Part shown: positions 12,455-52,007 of the stretch, one piece after another
How the letters are laid out: each line of letters starts with the position of its first letter
How positions within the stretch are numbered: the stretch's first letter is position 1
Assembly: GCA_035048495.1 (NCBI GenBank)
Contig: CM068545.1
Span: forward strand, 36,904,225-36,968,224
Length of the DNA stretch: 64,000 nucleotides
Direction of reading: 5' to 3'
From: Euptelea pleiosperma
Taxonomy: Eukaryota; Streptophyta; Magnoliopsida; Ranunculales; Eupteleaceae
Notes under the pieces: generated by a model
The model's input: the letters and a program-made list of their open reading frames with translations, nothing else
The model's database searches: none
What the model was told of the DNA's origin: nothing
Translations under genes and position numbers: made by a program

Positions 12455-12554
12455 NNNNNNNNNNNNNNNNNNNNNNNNNNNNNNNNNNNNNNNNNNNNNN
12501 NNNNNNNNNNNNNNNNNNNNNNNNNNNNNNNNNNNNNNNNNNNNNNNNNNNNNN
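12455..12554. other. Assembly gap, 100 N
   Basis: Exactly 100 consecutive N, the usual placeholder for a gap of unknown size. Continuity across it should not be assumed. Confidence 0.99.
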
Positions 12555-12859
12555 TGTTATATTTGTTTAGCCTTAAAAAACTTGAATTTTACCAATTTTT
12601 TCATTTTATGCGGCCATTTAATACGTTTTTATTTTAAAAATATAAAATTCATGTACTAAACGCGAATAATTCGTTTTTATTCGTACAATCTTAAAATTCA
12701 TGATTTTTTATTTTATAGGGCCGTATTAAATGTTTCTTCAAAAAAAAATTCGGGTATTAAACACGAATAATACCCGAATTTACTAACTAGGGGTGTACCG
12801 TGCAAAGATAGACCATGAAACGCCAAACTCTCATTAATTAGTTTGTTTTGAGATGAAAT

Positions 12860-13371
12860 TGTTGGGGTATAAGTTGTTGGAAAATCATTATTATTTTCTT
12901 ATTATTACTAATTATGGCATTTTCACATGTATGATTTTGTGCCTAACTAATTTGATTGATGTTGTTCAATTATAAGGATGATATGTATTGGGGCCCACAT
13001 GTGTGGTCTATATAGGCCCAATAGCTTATGATGGGTTAGTGATGCATAAAATCATTTCTCAAGTCGTAGTATCCATCTAGGAGACTGATTCTCCTTGATG
13101 GGAGGAGAACCAGTCTCCACACCTTTTCTATAAATAGGTGGCAGTCCCCTACTATCTACACACACATTCAGATCTAAAGACTCACATCACTAAAAGTGTA
13201 GGAGAGTGAGGGTAGAGCTACCTATCCACAGACGATCAACCGTTGCAGATTCGATTAAGTGAATCTGGGTATGTGTTTATTGTTTACAGATTATTATATT
13301 GTTTTGTCCGATTCAAATCCTAGATCCGTGGTATTATTGTTTATTGATATTTTTCTTGAATAATACCAACA
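12860..13371 (+). mobile_element. Candidate solo LTR
   Basis: Starts TGTTGGGG and ends ACCAACA, giving TG...CA ends with a short inverted repeat. Inside, a TATA-like CTATAAATAGG sits about 270 bp from the start, followed by a plausible transcribed R/U5 stretch. The 5-bp flanks (GAAAT and TAAGT) do not match, and no primer-binding site follows, so a solo LTR or a fragment is all that can be claimed. Confidence 0.45.
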
Positions 13372-14023
13372 TAAGTAAAACCCCTACACATTCTAAGATT
13401 TAAGTGAAGAACCCATCTCTCTTGAGGACGTGAGTAGGGGTGGACAAAAACCGTAGTTTCTTCTACATCTTGTAGCAAATAGCTAGCAGAGGAAGAACCT
13501 TTCACAATGATCTTTGGACGCCCGATCGTTGTAGAGAAAGTGTTGATAAATCACCTGCAGGCAGTCGTTTATTTGAAGTTTAGCACTAGGTATGAACTAT
13601 ATTTTTGTTTTCTAAATGCTCGGATTAGTTTGTATTTAACTCAGATCTACTCATCAAGATCCATATCCAACACATTTTTGTTCCAAATCAACGTACAAGG
13701 ATTTAATCTTGTAAAATTCAGGTTTGATTAGAGTTAGATACAGCCCAATTTCATTGCCTATCGGCAAAATGTTCTCCCTACTTTTTTTTGGGTCGGTATC
13801 GGGGGACAACCATTTGGCGGACCCACATACAAGATGAATCAATGGCTGGTTTTTGGTGAGGAGGATCTATATGGTGAGGAGATCACCCTCACAAAAATTC
13901 AAACCATTTTGATATTCGTAGACTGGTTTAGAAGTTGAAGAATTATGGACCGTCTATGTTTATACAGTGTAACTTGAAAACCACATAATGGTACGGTTAA
14001 TTGTTGGTTCTAATGTTACAACA

Positions 14024-15488
14024 TCTATATAATAAAACAGGATGGTTGTCTCCCTCTTTCATAAAGGATGGCCGAGATCTTATCACACCAAATGGACTGT
14101 GGATCTCAGCCACTCACACCCAATTTTGACAAACGCTTTGTCGATAAGTGCCGTGGGCACGGGTCACCTACGTGTAAGGAATGAAATGGGTTGAATTTAC
14201 ATATAGCCCAAGGGTCACTTTTTACGCCTCGAGAGGGGTGTTACCATTAAAACGGCCGTTAAAATGGATTGAAACGGCCAAGGGCAAAAATGCAAAAAAA
14301 TAGATTTTGATGGTTTTAATGATTTTAAAGAAAAAAAGTGGCGCTGAAATTCAAAATTCAAAATTTGAAATTTGAAATTTGAAATTTGAAGATTTAAAAT
14401 TGAAAATTTAAAATTTTAAAAAAAAAATAGAATTTAACGGAAATTTATTAGTTTTCTTATTATCTTATATGGCTTCAATAATGAGTGGCTGAGATCCACT
14501 GTGCTTCATATCGATGGCTGAGATTAACTCCCACCCGATTTTGATAAACACTTTGTTGGAAAGTGCCGCGGGCACGAGCCACCCACGCATATATCAAGAC
14601 AACTCAGTTGTATTCTCTTATCTTATCCATCCATCAAATGTGGACGGTTAGATAAAGAGTGGTTGAGATCAAATCTATCGATCTAATGTGGACGGTTAGA
14701 TTTCAGCCACTCAATCCGCCTCATTTGACCTCAATGTATTCAAAATTTAAATTTCAACACCGCTACTTTTTGTTATTTTCTCATTTCTCCCTATGTGCAT
14801 TACAATCCGTGGCTGTTTTAACGGAAAAAACGGTAACGCACCAGTCCGTTATACCGTTTGAGTGCCGAAGGCACCCAATTTTTGCAAATGCTTTTGTCAG
14901 AGAGTGCCGTGGGCATGGGCCATTTACTATTCTATATAACAAAACACATTGGTTGTCTCCCTACTTATACCTCCTCTTATAAGCATCAACAAAGAGGGGC
15001 CGAGATCTAATCCTCCCCCAAATGGACGGTGGATCTCCGCCACTCAACTGATTTTGGCAAATTCTTTGTCGAGGAGTGCCGATGGCACGGGGCACCCACT
15101 AGTCTATATAACAAAATAAGAAAGTTGTCTTATCTTGCTTCATAAGATAAAGAGTGATTGAGATCAAATCAATCAATCTAATGTAGATGGTTAGATTCAG
15201 CCACTCAATCCCTCTCATTTATTTGGTCACTCCCACTTGTTTGACCACAGGGTGCAACAGATTGAAATCTAATCGAAAATTTGAAATTCAAATTTTGAAT
15301 TTTAGCACCACTATTTTCCATCATTTTATTTTATTATTTTTTTTCCATTTTTGCCCATGTGCGTTACAATCCGTTATAACGGAAAAAAACGGTAATGCCC
15401 CAGTCCGTTCTACCGTTAAAGTGCCAAAGGCACCCAAGTTTCGCAACACGTTTGTCGGAGAGTGCCGTGGGCACAGGCCATTTACTAG
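14024..15488 (+). mobile_element. Head-to-tail array of mini-Helitrons
   Basis: Units start TCTATATAACAAAAC after an A and end in CTAG or CTAT. About 14 nt upstream of each end is a small hairpin (for example GTGCCGATGGCAC), the three Helitron hallmarks. Clean units are 14931-15102 (172 bp, ends CACCCACTAG) and 15103-15488 (ends TTTACTAG before T). The next unit's TC follows the previous CTAG or CTAT with no spacer at 14930/14931 and 15102/15103. Decayed units fill 14024-14930, with hairpins near 14150 and 14565. TAACGG-type MITE remnants sit inside some units. There is no RepHel coding sequence. Confidence 0.75.
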
Positions 15489-15889
15489 TTATATATATAT
15501 ATATATATATATACTGATGATTTAAAACCTTACAAAAGGGGTTTAGGTTCACATCCAAGAGATGCATCCAGCCGTGATCCCAAGGCATTTCACTGTTCCT
15601 TTTGTATGAGTTAATAATGAGTTTAGATTTTGTGTGCCAGAGTTGGGATATAATGACCAAGGTTTAAAGGGGACCGTTATAACGGACTGGGGCGTTACCA
15701 TTTTTTCTGTTATAACCATTAACCATTTGGGTCCGACCCTATAGTTAATATAAAAACATATTAATCATTTGATTTGCTAAAAGTTTCTCGTATCCCAAAG
15801 TAAACCATGGAAAAGGCAAAATATATCCTAAAGTATTTTTTTTTCACCAACTCATGTTAAGAGGAACTTTAATATAAAAATAAAAAAAA

Positions 15890-16055
15890 ATAAAAAAGCC
15901 ATCAAACGCGGGCTCAACAAGCGGGTCAGGCTCGGGCCGGGCCGTGGACCAGGCTTGGCCTATGTTTTCAAACCCAAGCCCGACCCAACATATTCACGGG
16001 CTGGGTCGAGCTTGGCCCGAGACAAATGGGCCAAATTGCCACCCCTACCCTTACC
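15890..16055. repeat. GGGCC-rich degenerate palindromic repeat
   Basis: Blocks such as CTCGGGCCGGGCC and GAGCTTGGCCC are repeated in both orientations, and it ends GCCACCCCTA. This is a familiar type of dispersed plant MITE. From here to about 16370 the sequence resembles the tail of a copia LTR, but I could not place both ends. Confidence 0.45.
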
Positions 16056-16769
16056 TTGGGTTTTCGGGTCAACCCATGGATATCTATATTGGGTCGTGGA
16101 TCCTAGGTTCAGGACATGGTAGAGTATTTCTTTATACCAGAGATTCTATATATATTCTCTAAAGGGGCCTGGGGGTTTTATTTGTACATTGAGAAAGTAA
16201 GAGAGAAAGGAAACTATTGTAACCCTAATTCTTTAGAGGCAGTGAAACAGCTATTCTCACCCGTTGACATAGGCACATTGTCAAACCACGTAAATCTATT
16301 GTTTGTGTGATTGATCATCTATGTTCTTTTTATTTTTGTTGGTTCGTTGAATATTGATTTTCAACATATTTGTACATGAACAGAATTTCATCCAGTGGGC
16401 TAGGTCTCAACAAGCAAATAAATGCATCACCCTTGGTACCATAGTAGCTATGCTTGAGCCTAATGTTCCCTTGTTTCAGCATTAGTTGTGTCTAGCCACT
16501 GGAACCCACCACATCCACCATATTGGCATCTAAGAAACCTCTTGCTAGCTCTACAAGGACACTTTGAAGGAGTCTACTACACCTAGGATTAATTGGGCTC
16601 CTTACAAGGAGAATAAAGCATATATAGGGATACATTCATTTCCATGGCTTGATTCTCCACAATAAGAGTAACTCACATACAATAGAATAACAAGTTCACT
16701 TGGCAAAAATTGAAATACTGCTCTTGAAAAAATTTAGTGCACCCCTATAAAATTAAAATAATAAATATC

Positions 16770-18140
16770 CCCTCTCGAGATTTTTACGAGTGGAGCTGGG
16801 ATATTATAGGAGGGGACTTCATGAGAGTAGTCAAAGAATTTGAGAAGGAAGCTATCCTAAACAGGTGCTCGAATAGGACTTTTATTACTCTCATTCCTAA
16901 AAGCAAGGAGAGTCATTGGATGATATTTGCCCAATTAGCTTGGGTGGGAGCACTTACAAGATTATCTCTAAAGTTCTTGCTTCTAGGATGAAAGAGGTGA
17001 TGGTGGCTCGATGATCTCTTCGTCTCAATGTGCTTTTGTGAAAGGTAGACAAATCCTAGATGATGTTGTGATAGCCAATGAATGCATATATTCTAGAGTG
17101 AGAGAGGGGAAGGGAGGCATCATTTGCAAGATAAATATGGATAAAGTGTATGACCACTTGTGTTGGAAGTTTTTTGAATTATTTGATGTGCAGGATGGAG
17201 TTCGGGTGGAAGTGGATTACGACGTGTATCTCTTTAGCCTCTTTCTCTATTTTGGTGAATGGCTCTCCTACAAGGTCCTTTAAGAGCTCAAAGGGGTTGA
17301 GACAAGGAGATCTTTTATCTCTGTTTCTATTTATTGTGGTGCTTGAAGATTTAAGAAGAATGACTAATAAAGCAGTTGAAGGAAGAATGTGGAAAGGATT
17401 CTATGCTAGCATAGGGTTCCCTAAGAGCTCAAGGGGTTGAGACAAGGAAATTCTTTATCCCCGTTTGTATTTATTGTGGTGGTTGAAGCTTTGGGAAGAA
17501 TGACTAATAAAGCAGTTGAAGAAGGAATGTTGGAAGGGTTCTACACAAGTAGTTATGGCCCCATGGTTTCTCACCTCCAGTTTGCAAATGACATGATTTT
17601 CTTTGCTCAGTCTTTCCAATCAATTGAGTTACGTTTGTTGTATCCTAAGATGCTTTGAAGCCATTTATGAATTGTGGAATCTTGTTAAAAGTGAGATGTT
17701 CGGGGTGGGAGAGGTGGTGGATTTGAGGGGCTTGGTGAGAGTTGGGTTGTAAGGTCGGTAGATTGCTTACTTCATATCTTGGGTTTCCATTGGGAGCAAA
17801 GTATAAGGCTAAATCTATTTAGATCCCTGTATAGGAGAGATTTGGAAGGAGACCTAGCGGGGTAGAAGAAGAGATATCTTTCGAAAGGGGGTAGAGTCAC
17901 TCTTATCAAGAGTACTCTTTCTAGCCTACCTATTCACTTTATGTCTTTGTTTACTATCCCGATTAGTGTAACCAAGGATTTGGAGAAGCTCATGAGAGAT
18001 TTTTTGTGGTAAAGAAAGTTAGATATTCATAAGTTTCATTTGGTAGAATGGGCTAAGATTTGTAAGCCTATGGAGGCAGAAGGTTTGGATTTTCGCTTTT
18101 TAGGGATATGAATGTGGCACTTTTGAAGATATGGATACTG
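16770..18140 (+). pseudogene. LINE RT fragment with an internal tandem duplication
   Basis: Recognisable L1 RT pieces are DFMRVVKEFEKEAILNRCSN, QCAFVKGRQILDDVVIANEC, CKINMDKVYDHLCWKFFE, GLRQGDLLSLFLFIVVLE, then LQFANDMIFFAQ and a Y-L-G-F-P-L-G-A-type segment. The block holding the GLRQG motif is present twice in tandem (17282-17422 and 17423-17562). The catalytic F-A-D-D motif reads F-A-N-D. Frameshifts and stops are numerous. Confidence 0.8.
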
Positions 18141-18879
18141 CGGTTTGATGAGGAAAAGAGTATTATGGATAATTGCTGCTCTTGGCATGCTTAAAAATCA
18201 AAATAGAGCCAAAAGCATATGTTCTGGACCACACAATAACATCGGTTTCCTCGCCAGATTAAATCACCTAAATGCAGGGTCTTATCCTCCTTCCACCTCA
18301 ATGAACATTAACAATAGAAGAATAACATTGTGATTTTATTGATCTCACTGTGGATTCTATGGAGAAGTCTTGCGATGGTTCTTCCCTTCCTCCAATCTCA
18401 AAATCTTCTTATCAAGTATGGGGTTGCCTTGGAAAGTTCAACAATGGAAGATGAAGAAGAAATGAAAATAAAAAAAACTATGTGCAACAATCATTTGCAC
18501 CAATTTAATTAATCTATAGGTCATCCAATTGTCAAGAAGCATACAAATGGTGTGGATTAGAAAGTACAATGGCGTTGAATCGATTTCCGCTATTGGATAT
18601 GGGACAATGCAAATGGTAGAAATTATTTTCCCAGGGCCAATAGGCGCTTGGGCAGAGAAGCTTGTGGACACTAGGTGGACTGCAAGGCAAAACCAACAAA
18701 CAACATGGGCATTTCAATCCCTCCATATCTGAGCTAACAGACACATTATTGGAGTCACGTTTTTCGACTGGTCAATGATGGCAAGACTTAGTCAAATGGA
18801 GAAATGCTATAAAATGAAAGTTTTGGGGGTATCCCTAATTATAAGATTTTTCCAGGGTTTGTCTAAGATGGCCCTCTTT

Positions 18880-19031
18880 TTGTTTAGATGGGAAGAGATG
18901 ATGTTAGGATCTTCCCTTGTTTGACTGGTTTTCTTGTTTTGGTTTTTGGGGTATCTCACCTTAGATCCCGATGTATTTTGTTTAGGGTTTTGCCCTTTCT
19001 AATATCAAAATCACTTTATCAAAAAAAAAAA
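18880..19031 (+). mobile_element. 3' end and poly(A) tail of a retroelement
   Basis: A 3'-UTR-like stretch containing TTTTGCCCTTTCTAATATCAAAATC ends in a run of A at 19021-19031. It fits the tail of a LINE, possibly the one at 16770-18140, with 18141-18880 between them unresolved. It lies about 190 bp beyond the PGK stop codon. Confidence 0.5.
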
Positions 19032-19217
19032 GAACCAGATACACCAACACCATAACAAGAAGCGGCAGACGCTAAAGGAAAGAGTCCTTTTATTGAAAAG
19101 GGATCCCGAACATCTACAACATGAACTCACATGTTCCCATCATATTCCACTTCTCTTGTACAAACCCAAGCAAAAAACATCACAAATGGGCTAGAAAAAT
19201 ATAAAAGAAAACCCGCC

Positions 19218-22200
19218 TTAGACTGTGACAGGTATGGCTTCGTCAAGGGCGAGAACACCAGGAAGCTCTTTGCCTTCCAACAACTCCAAACTGGCACCAC
19301 CACCCGTCGAAATGTGGCTCATCAATTCAGCGACTCCTACCATCTCTACAGCTGCAACAGAATCTCCACCTCCTATGATTGTTGTCACTCCCTTTCCACT
19401 AAGCTCTGCGAGCTTCTTTGCAATTGCCTGTAAGCAGAGTTACCACAGCAAGCCATCCATAAATAAATGCATAGATCAAAATTTATCCATCCATAATGCG
19501 TATGCGTGTATGTATGTATTTATGTATGTATGTATGACTATACAGTATTAATGCGAATGTACATAGTACTATAACATCTACACAAAGTTACAAACATATA
19601 TACATACATGCACACTGCACACATACATACAAGTGCATGCATAAGGACTACTATAAATAAGGATATAGGTAAGCACAATTGTTGCATACCACTGTTCCAA
19701 CTGCAAACTTTTCAAACTCAAAGACTCCCATGGGTCCATTCCAGATAACAGTCTTGGTAGTATCCAATGCATCGCTAAATGTCTTCACAGATTCGGGTCC
19801 AATATCCAATCCCATCCAACCATCTGGGATGCCAGATGCCGGCACAACCTGCACAATATGAAGTGTTTTTTCTTACTTGCTCAAGTACCAAACTACCAAT
19901 AGGACAACTGGGTTTAAAGTGAGTGACTTAATAATGGAAATGAGTTTTGCTCGACTAAAACTAAGCAAATTCACTTTTGCCACAAAAATGCCTAAAATGT
20001 CATAAATCGAACAGTAACAGAAAGTGAAAATATATGCCAAACTGTATTTGTATTGCTAAAGATACATGGGAGCTTAAGAAACAAACCTTGCTGTTTGCAT
20101 CAGGAGCAAACTTGTCAGCAATAATTACATCAGCAGGTAACAAAAGAGACACCCCCTTAGACTTAGCCTTCTTGAGGAGTGAGGTTGCAAGCTCGAGCTT
20201 GTCTTCCTCCACCAGAGAGGAACCCACTGACAGCCCTTGTGCCTTGTAGAATGTGAAGATCATTCCTCCACCCAGGAGGAGGATATCACACTTCTCCAAC
20301 AGCGACTCAATCACCCCAATCTTGGATGAGACCTTTGAACCACCCACAATGGCGGCAAATGGCCTCTTCGGGCTTGAAACTGCCCCAACAAGATAATCAA
20401 GTTCCTAAAACAAGAAGAAAACAAATTAGGTGTGGAAATTTAATTAGTGTCACGAAGTTTAATGAGAATGCTGGTCAACTAGACCATTATCATTTGATAG
20501 ATGATCCCGATAGATGGTAGGTCCCAACCACCCTAAATGTCAGCCATGTGTATGGCACAGGAAAGGAGATAATCTCTTCCTATCCATCCATATCAACTTG
20601 AGTACTCCTCTACTGTAATGTCTGTGGATGAGAACATCAAGCACTTAGAATCCCTACCTTCTGCAAGAGGAAGCCAGCAACAGATGGCTTCAAGAATTTG
20701 GTAACTCCCTCAGTTGAAGCGTGGGCTCTGTGTGCAGTCCCAAACGCATCATTCACAAAGAGGTCAGCTAGGGAGGCAAGCTTCTTTGCAAACTCGGGTT
20801 CGTTCTTCTCTTCCTCCTTGTAAAACCTCACGTTTTCAAGGAGGAGAACACCTCCATCAGGAAGTGCAGCAACCAACTTCTCAACCTCAGGACCGATGCA
20901 GTCATCAGCCTTCTCAACCTGTTCAGTTATCACATAAGAGTGAAAGATGAACATCTCAGCTATCATATCCAAAACCCAACATAACCAAATTTTGTTTAAA
21001 GAAAAAGGGAACCATACCTTGATGCCAAGGAGCTCAGAGAGCCTAGGCACAAGAGGCTTGAGGCTGAATTTTGGAGTGACACCCTTCGGTCGTCCCTGGA
21101 AACCGAGAACAAAAATAAGAACTCAGCGCCGACAGTTCCACAAATCCAATGTCAAATAAAGCCTATATCACCCAGAAGAATTTACAAGAGAACTAACAAG
21201 GTCCAACTATCAGTACCCGAAGCTCATAAATTTCCACATCAATCTCAATCTCAACCCAAAAAAAAATTGACTAAAAAAGGACATGAACAGATTACTATCT
21301 GGTCTTGAATGCAGAGACAAATGTAAAACAAATTCGAAAACACTAGTTGAAATAAGATCACAATTTGCCCAAAACGACCTCCCCATGAGAATATCAAAAT
21401 CAGCAAATCAGTAACATACAGTAACAACCAAAACTCAATTCATCATCATCATTTATGTCTTATGCCAACTATTTGGGTCAGCAAAATGAATCTTGTTTCG
21501 TCAGTAAGTTCTTTCTAGAGCTGTATCCTCTGTCCCAATTGAGGATCATAAATTTCTAAAAACATACCATCACAGAATCAAACCCAGTTCAGGAAATTCA
21601 GATAACTCACTAACCCAATTAAGAAAAAACCACATTAGACTGAATACGAGAACCCAAAAAATCAATTCAAGAATAAAATTCAAAACTGAAAAATATTAAC
21701 AAACCCACCAATGAAAAGAAAAACACTCAATTCAAAGAAATCAAGTGAGAATAAAAGAACCCATAAACTGAAACAAAAACAAAAAATCTACTGCTAAAAA
21801 ACCAATCAAATTCAGAAAACAAGAAATCAAAACCTGCTCACCAAATGGCTGGAAAGAATAACTTTAGCCCCATTTTCGATCAAATGCTTGATCGTCGGAA
21901 CCGCAGCCCGAATCCTCGTGTCATCGGTAATGTTCTGGTTGTCATCCAAAGGCACATTCAAATCAGCCCTCACAAAAACCTTCTTCCCCTTCAAATCCGC
22001 AGCCGTCAGATCTCCAACGCTCTTCTTCGCCATCGATACAACACCCCTCACGCCCTTCCCGTTGCTTCCCGCATCTCGAATTTTCGCTGCAACATGGAGA
22101 GCAAGCAGAGGGTCGACAGCGGCACCAGAGAATCCGAGACGCCGGAGCGGAGCACGGAGGCCAGTGCTCTGGAGGCGAGGAGAGGAGAGAGATGCTGCCA

Positions 22201-22291
22201 CTTGGACTGATGAACGGCTGCGGGAGGTGGTGGAGGAGGAGGAGGTGGTGGGGAGGAGAGAGAGAGAAGTGGGTGATGTTGCAGAAGCCAT
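19218..22291 (-). CDS. PGK: Phosphoglycerate kinase, chloroplastic (complete, 6 exons)
   Basis: Catalyses the reversible transfer of phosphate between 1,3-bisphosphoglycerate and ADP, giving 3-phosphoglycerate and ATP. In the plastid stroma it runs in the ATP-consuming direction of the Calvin cycle. Exons on the minus strand are 22291-21842, 21095-21018, 20918-20658, 20404-20087, 19848-19690 and 19427-19218. All junctions are GT/AG, all introns are phase 0, and the product is 491 aa. Residues 1 to about 80 are a Ser/Arg-rich transit peptide. The mature protein probably starts near AKKSVGDL. Family motifs are intact: [20 protein letters not shown] (split by intron 1), [31 protein letters not shown] and [11 protein letters not shown]. 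The length agrees with other plant plastid PGKs (about 480 aa). The first in-frame ATG at 22672 lies in MITE sequence, so the ATG at 22291, which opens MASATSP, is chosen. Intron 5 carries a TATG microsatellite near 19500. Confidence 0.97.
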
Positions 22292-22529
22292 TGTTACTGA
22301 CAAAGAAGAGAAAAGTAGTAACCGTTTTCTTTCTCTGCTCTCTTTTACTCTGTTTTCAGTGTTTGAGAGAGAGTTGTGTGGGGTGAGGAACGATTGATTG
22401 GTTGTTGTATGGATTTCTCTTATCGTTGAGGAGAGGTCGAGAGGTTCGATGTTTTCAGTGTCTTTGAGTTGTGGGTCCTTTTCGATTTTCTCTGCCTGGA
22501 ATTGAGTAAACCTTCGATGACACCAGTAG

Positions 22530-22835
22530 TCAGCGGCGTTCAGCCAATATGCCACGTGGCGTATTCTTAAGATGACACTGACCGTATGGATGTTTAGCCT
22601 ATCACTAGGTGGATCTACAAACCAAAAGTCAGTCTGGTTAATGATTTCAAACCTTTGGATCCTTGTACCCAAATAATGCTCAAATTCCTATGGTTAAAAT
22701 CAACCTATGAAAATAACTTCAATCCAACGCTTAGAAATCACTGATCAGGTTTATTTTTGGTTTGTAGTTCCACCTAGTGAGTTGCCAAACATCCATACGG
22801 TTAGTCCTCTTAAGAATGTGCCATGTGGCTCATAT
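22530..22835. repeat. G-box MITE copy, near full length
   Basis: The left end (AGCCAATATGCCACGTGGC, ATTCTTAAGA, CTGACCGTATGGATGTTT, AGGTGGATCTAC) is mirrored on the right by GTAGTTCCACCTAG, AAACATCCATACGG, TCTTAAGAATGTGCCATGTGG and CTCATATTGGCTGCAG. This is the best copy for defining the family ends. It forms the distal upstream region of PGK. Confidence 0.85.
22551..22560. promoter_or_regulatory. G-box palindrome GCCACGTGGC upstream of PGK, inside a MITE end
   Basis: CACGTG at 22553-22558 lies about 260 bp upstream of the PGK start codon, within the terminal repeat of the MITE at 22530-22835. G-boxes bind bZIP and bHLH factors such as HY5 and PIFs in plants. Whether this copy is used is inference. 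Confidence 0.5.
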
Positions 22836-22931
22836 TGGCTGCAGTCATTGGCAACGCTGACTATAATGTCATGGAAGGTTTACTGACGAACATCCGTTTC
22901 CGTCATCCGTCGTCAAGATGATCACATTATG

Positions 22932-23085
22932 AGCCACGTGGCACCTTTAAAAATCAACCCATGAAAATGATTCCAATCCAACGGTTAGAAATCACTGATC
23001 AGGCTGATTTATAGTCTGTAGTTCACGTAGGGGTTGAGCCAAATATCCATTCGTTCAAAGATCTACAAAAGTGTGCCACATGGCT
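22932..23085. repeat. Internally deleted G-box MITE
   Basis: Has the outer end ATGAGCCACGTGGCAC, then jumps to AACCCATGAAAATGA, and finishes with the usual right half AATCACTGATCAGGCTGATTT and GTGTGCCACATGGC. Most of the left half is missing. Confidence 0.7.
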
Positions 23086-23549
23086 AAAACTGTGGTCCAT
23101 GTCTCTTTTTTTGGAGAAATAAAAAAACTGTCATTTTTAATGAAAAGGAAGATGATGCTATCCTCTTCAGGACAACCGTTGTCCCTAGGTCTAAACCGCT
23201 GAATGGACATAGGAAGTCCATCAATCCAACCCCTTATCAGGATCGACATTAGCAATCCACCATATCTGGACCAAACATATAACCTTGCCACGTGTACGGT
23301 TGTGATGAGTTGACCACATTGACACCTACTGCATCTAACATTTGTGTTGATGACCGTTGATCCAGACCATAGTTATTTACATGCATTGCAGTTTGCTTCA
23401 TACAAACATGATCGTAAGTTGCCACGTTATTAATCCAACAAAGAACTAGACTAGTTTGGTAACTTAATTCACTAAACTAACCAATGGATCAGCGAGTCTT
23501 CGATGAGTTGTTGTAGGCAGTCAACAAAGAGTGAACCTTCTATGCCGCT

Positions 23550-23845
23550 CACTGCAGCCAATATGAGCCACGTGGCACATTATTAAGACGAAACCTGACC
23601 ATATGGATGTTTGGCCAATCACTAGGTGGACCTACAAACCAAAAATCAGCCTGATTAGTGATTTAAAACCTTTGGATCTTTCTACCCAAATAATGCTCAA
23701 ATTCGTAAGGTTAAAAATCACTGATCAGGTTTATTTTTGGTTTGTAGATCCACCTAGTGTGGCCAAACATCCATTCGGTCAGTGTCCTCTTAAGAATGTG
23801 TCACGTGGCTCATATTGGCTGCAGTCAGCGGCGTCATCGACTCAT
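23550..23845. repeat. G-box MITE copy with extended terminal repeats
   Basis: Left CTGCAGCCAATATGAGCCACGTGGC is answered on the right by GTCACGTGGCTCATATTGGCTGCAG. This shows that the terminal inverted repeat reaches outward beyond the G-box into a CTGCAG block. The interior has the usual AATCAGCCTGATTAGTG blocks. Confidence 0.85.
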
Positions 23846-24721
23846 CAACAAAAAGTACATTGATGAAGTGAATGGATACCTGATTAACCAATACCCGACA
23901 AGACTCGAACCCATTCATCCAGTTCGGAGACTGCTTCTTTCAGGACCGGACCCAAAACCAAAGTATATAATAGGATTGAGTTCTGAATACACCGGCGCCT
24001 AGACCGAACTGGAACTGTAACTGATAGGACCCGGAAGAAACAAACATAGTAGTGCTAAGGATGTCATGTTTCTTCCCAATTTTTTTCTTTGTTTTTTCAC
24101 GGTTTTTAAAACAGAAGGGTACCCAACATCCGATAGGTTTCGATTCTGAGACCAACTATTCAATACTGGAACCGGAACCGATAGGACCCATTACTGTCAT
24201 ATATAATATGTTCTGGTTCTGTGTAAATTCGTACCTGAACCAGAACAAACCCGTTGACACCCTTTACTTCCTTTGGCGCTTTCCAACAGTCATCTTCAAC
24301 AACCTCAAGCTCTTCTTCCTGTACCCAAATCCACACACAAAGTAGAATATTGTTCTCTGCCTCGAGCAGAAACAATTTTGAACAAGCTCTCGAATCAATG
24401 TGAATTATACATGTTAAAATGAAGTAAACAAGAACAAGAGTCCAAGACTGCTAAACAACATTTCTAAGATAAAATGGCATTTCATGATCGTCATAATTTG
24501 AAAACTCTGATACAGACTGCGTCACAGGCTGCCCACCCAATGGTTCAATCGTCTCAGTGATACTTTTCTTGGTTTTGCCTTGTCGCAAATGGCCAACATT
24601 TTGAGCCAAGTAGACTAGGAGCCACACGCCTAGTCATTCTGTCTCAAAACAATGGTATCAAGGAAACTGATAGTTCAATCAGCTTCAATTTTCTCAGCTT
24701 TCATCTATTCTATTCTCGTTG

Positions 24722-51909
<27,188 letters not shown>

Positions 51910-52007
51910 TTACGGGGGTTTATCGGGGGTTTTCGAAGTGAAGGGAACAGGTTTTCTGCGTACATGGCACGTCCAGGTTTCTTCTATGGACAGACGGCTT
52001 TTCTTGC

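Noticed and set aside
20714..20950. Plus-strand frame over PGK exon 3
   Set aside because: Shadow of the conserved minus-strand exon.
21888..22397. 169-aa plus-strand frame over PGK exon 1
   Set aside because: It is antisense to the conserved PGK coding exon and has no independent support.
22292..22672. 381 additional 5' bases of open frame before PGK
   Set aside because: They translate MITE sequence and 5'-UTR. Plant PGK transit peptides begin with MAS- and the family length fits the ATG at 22291.
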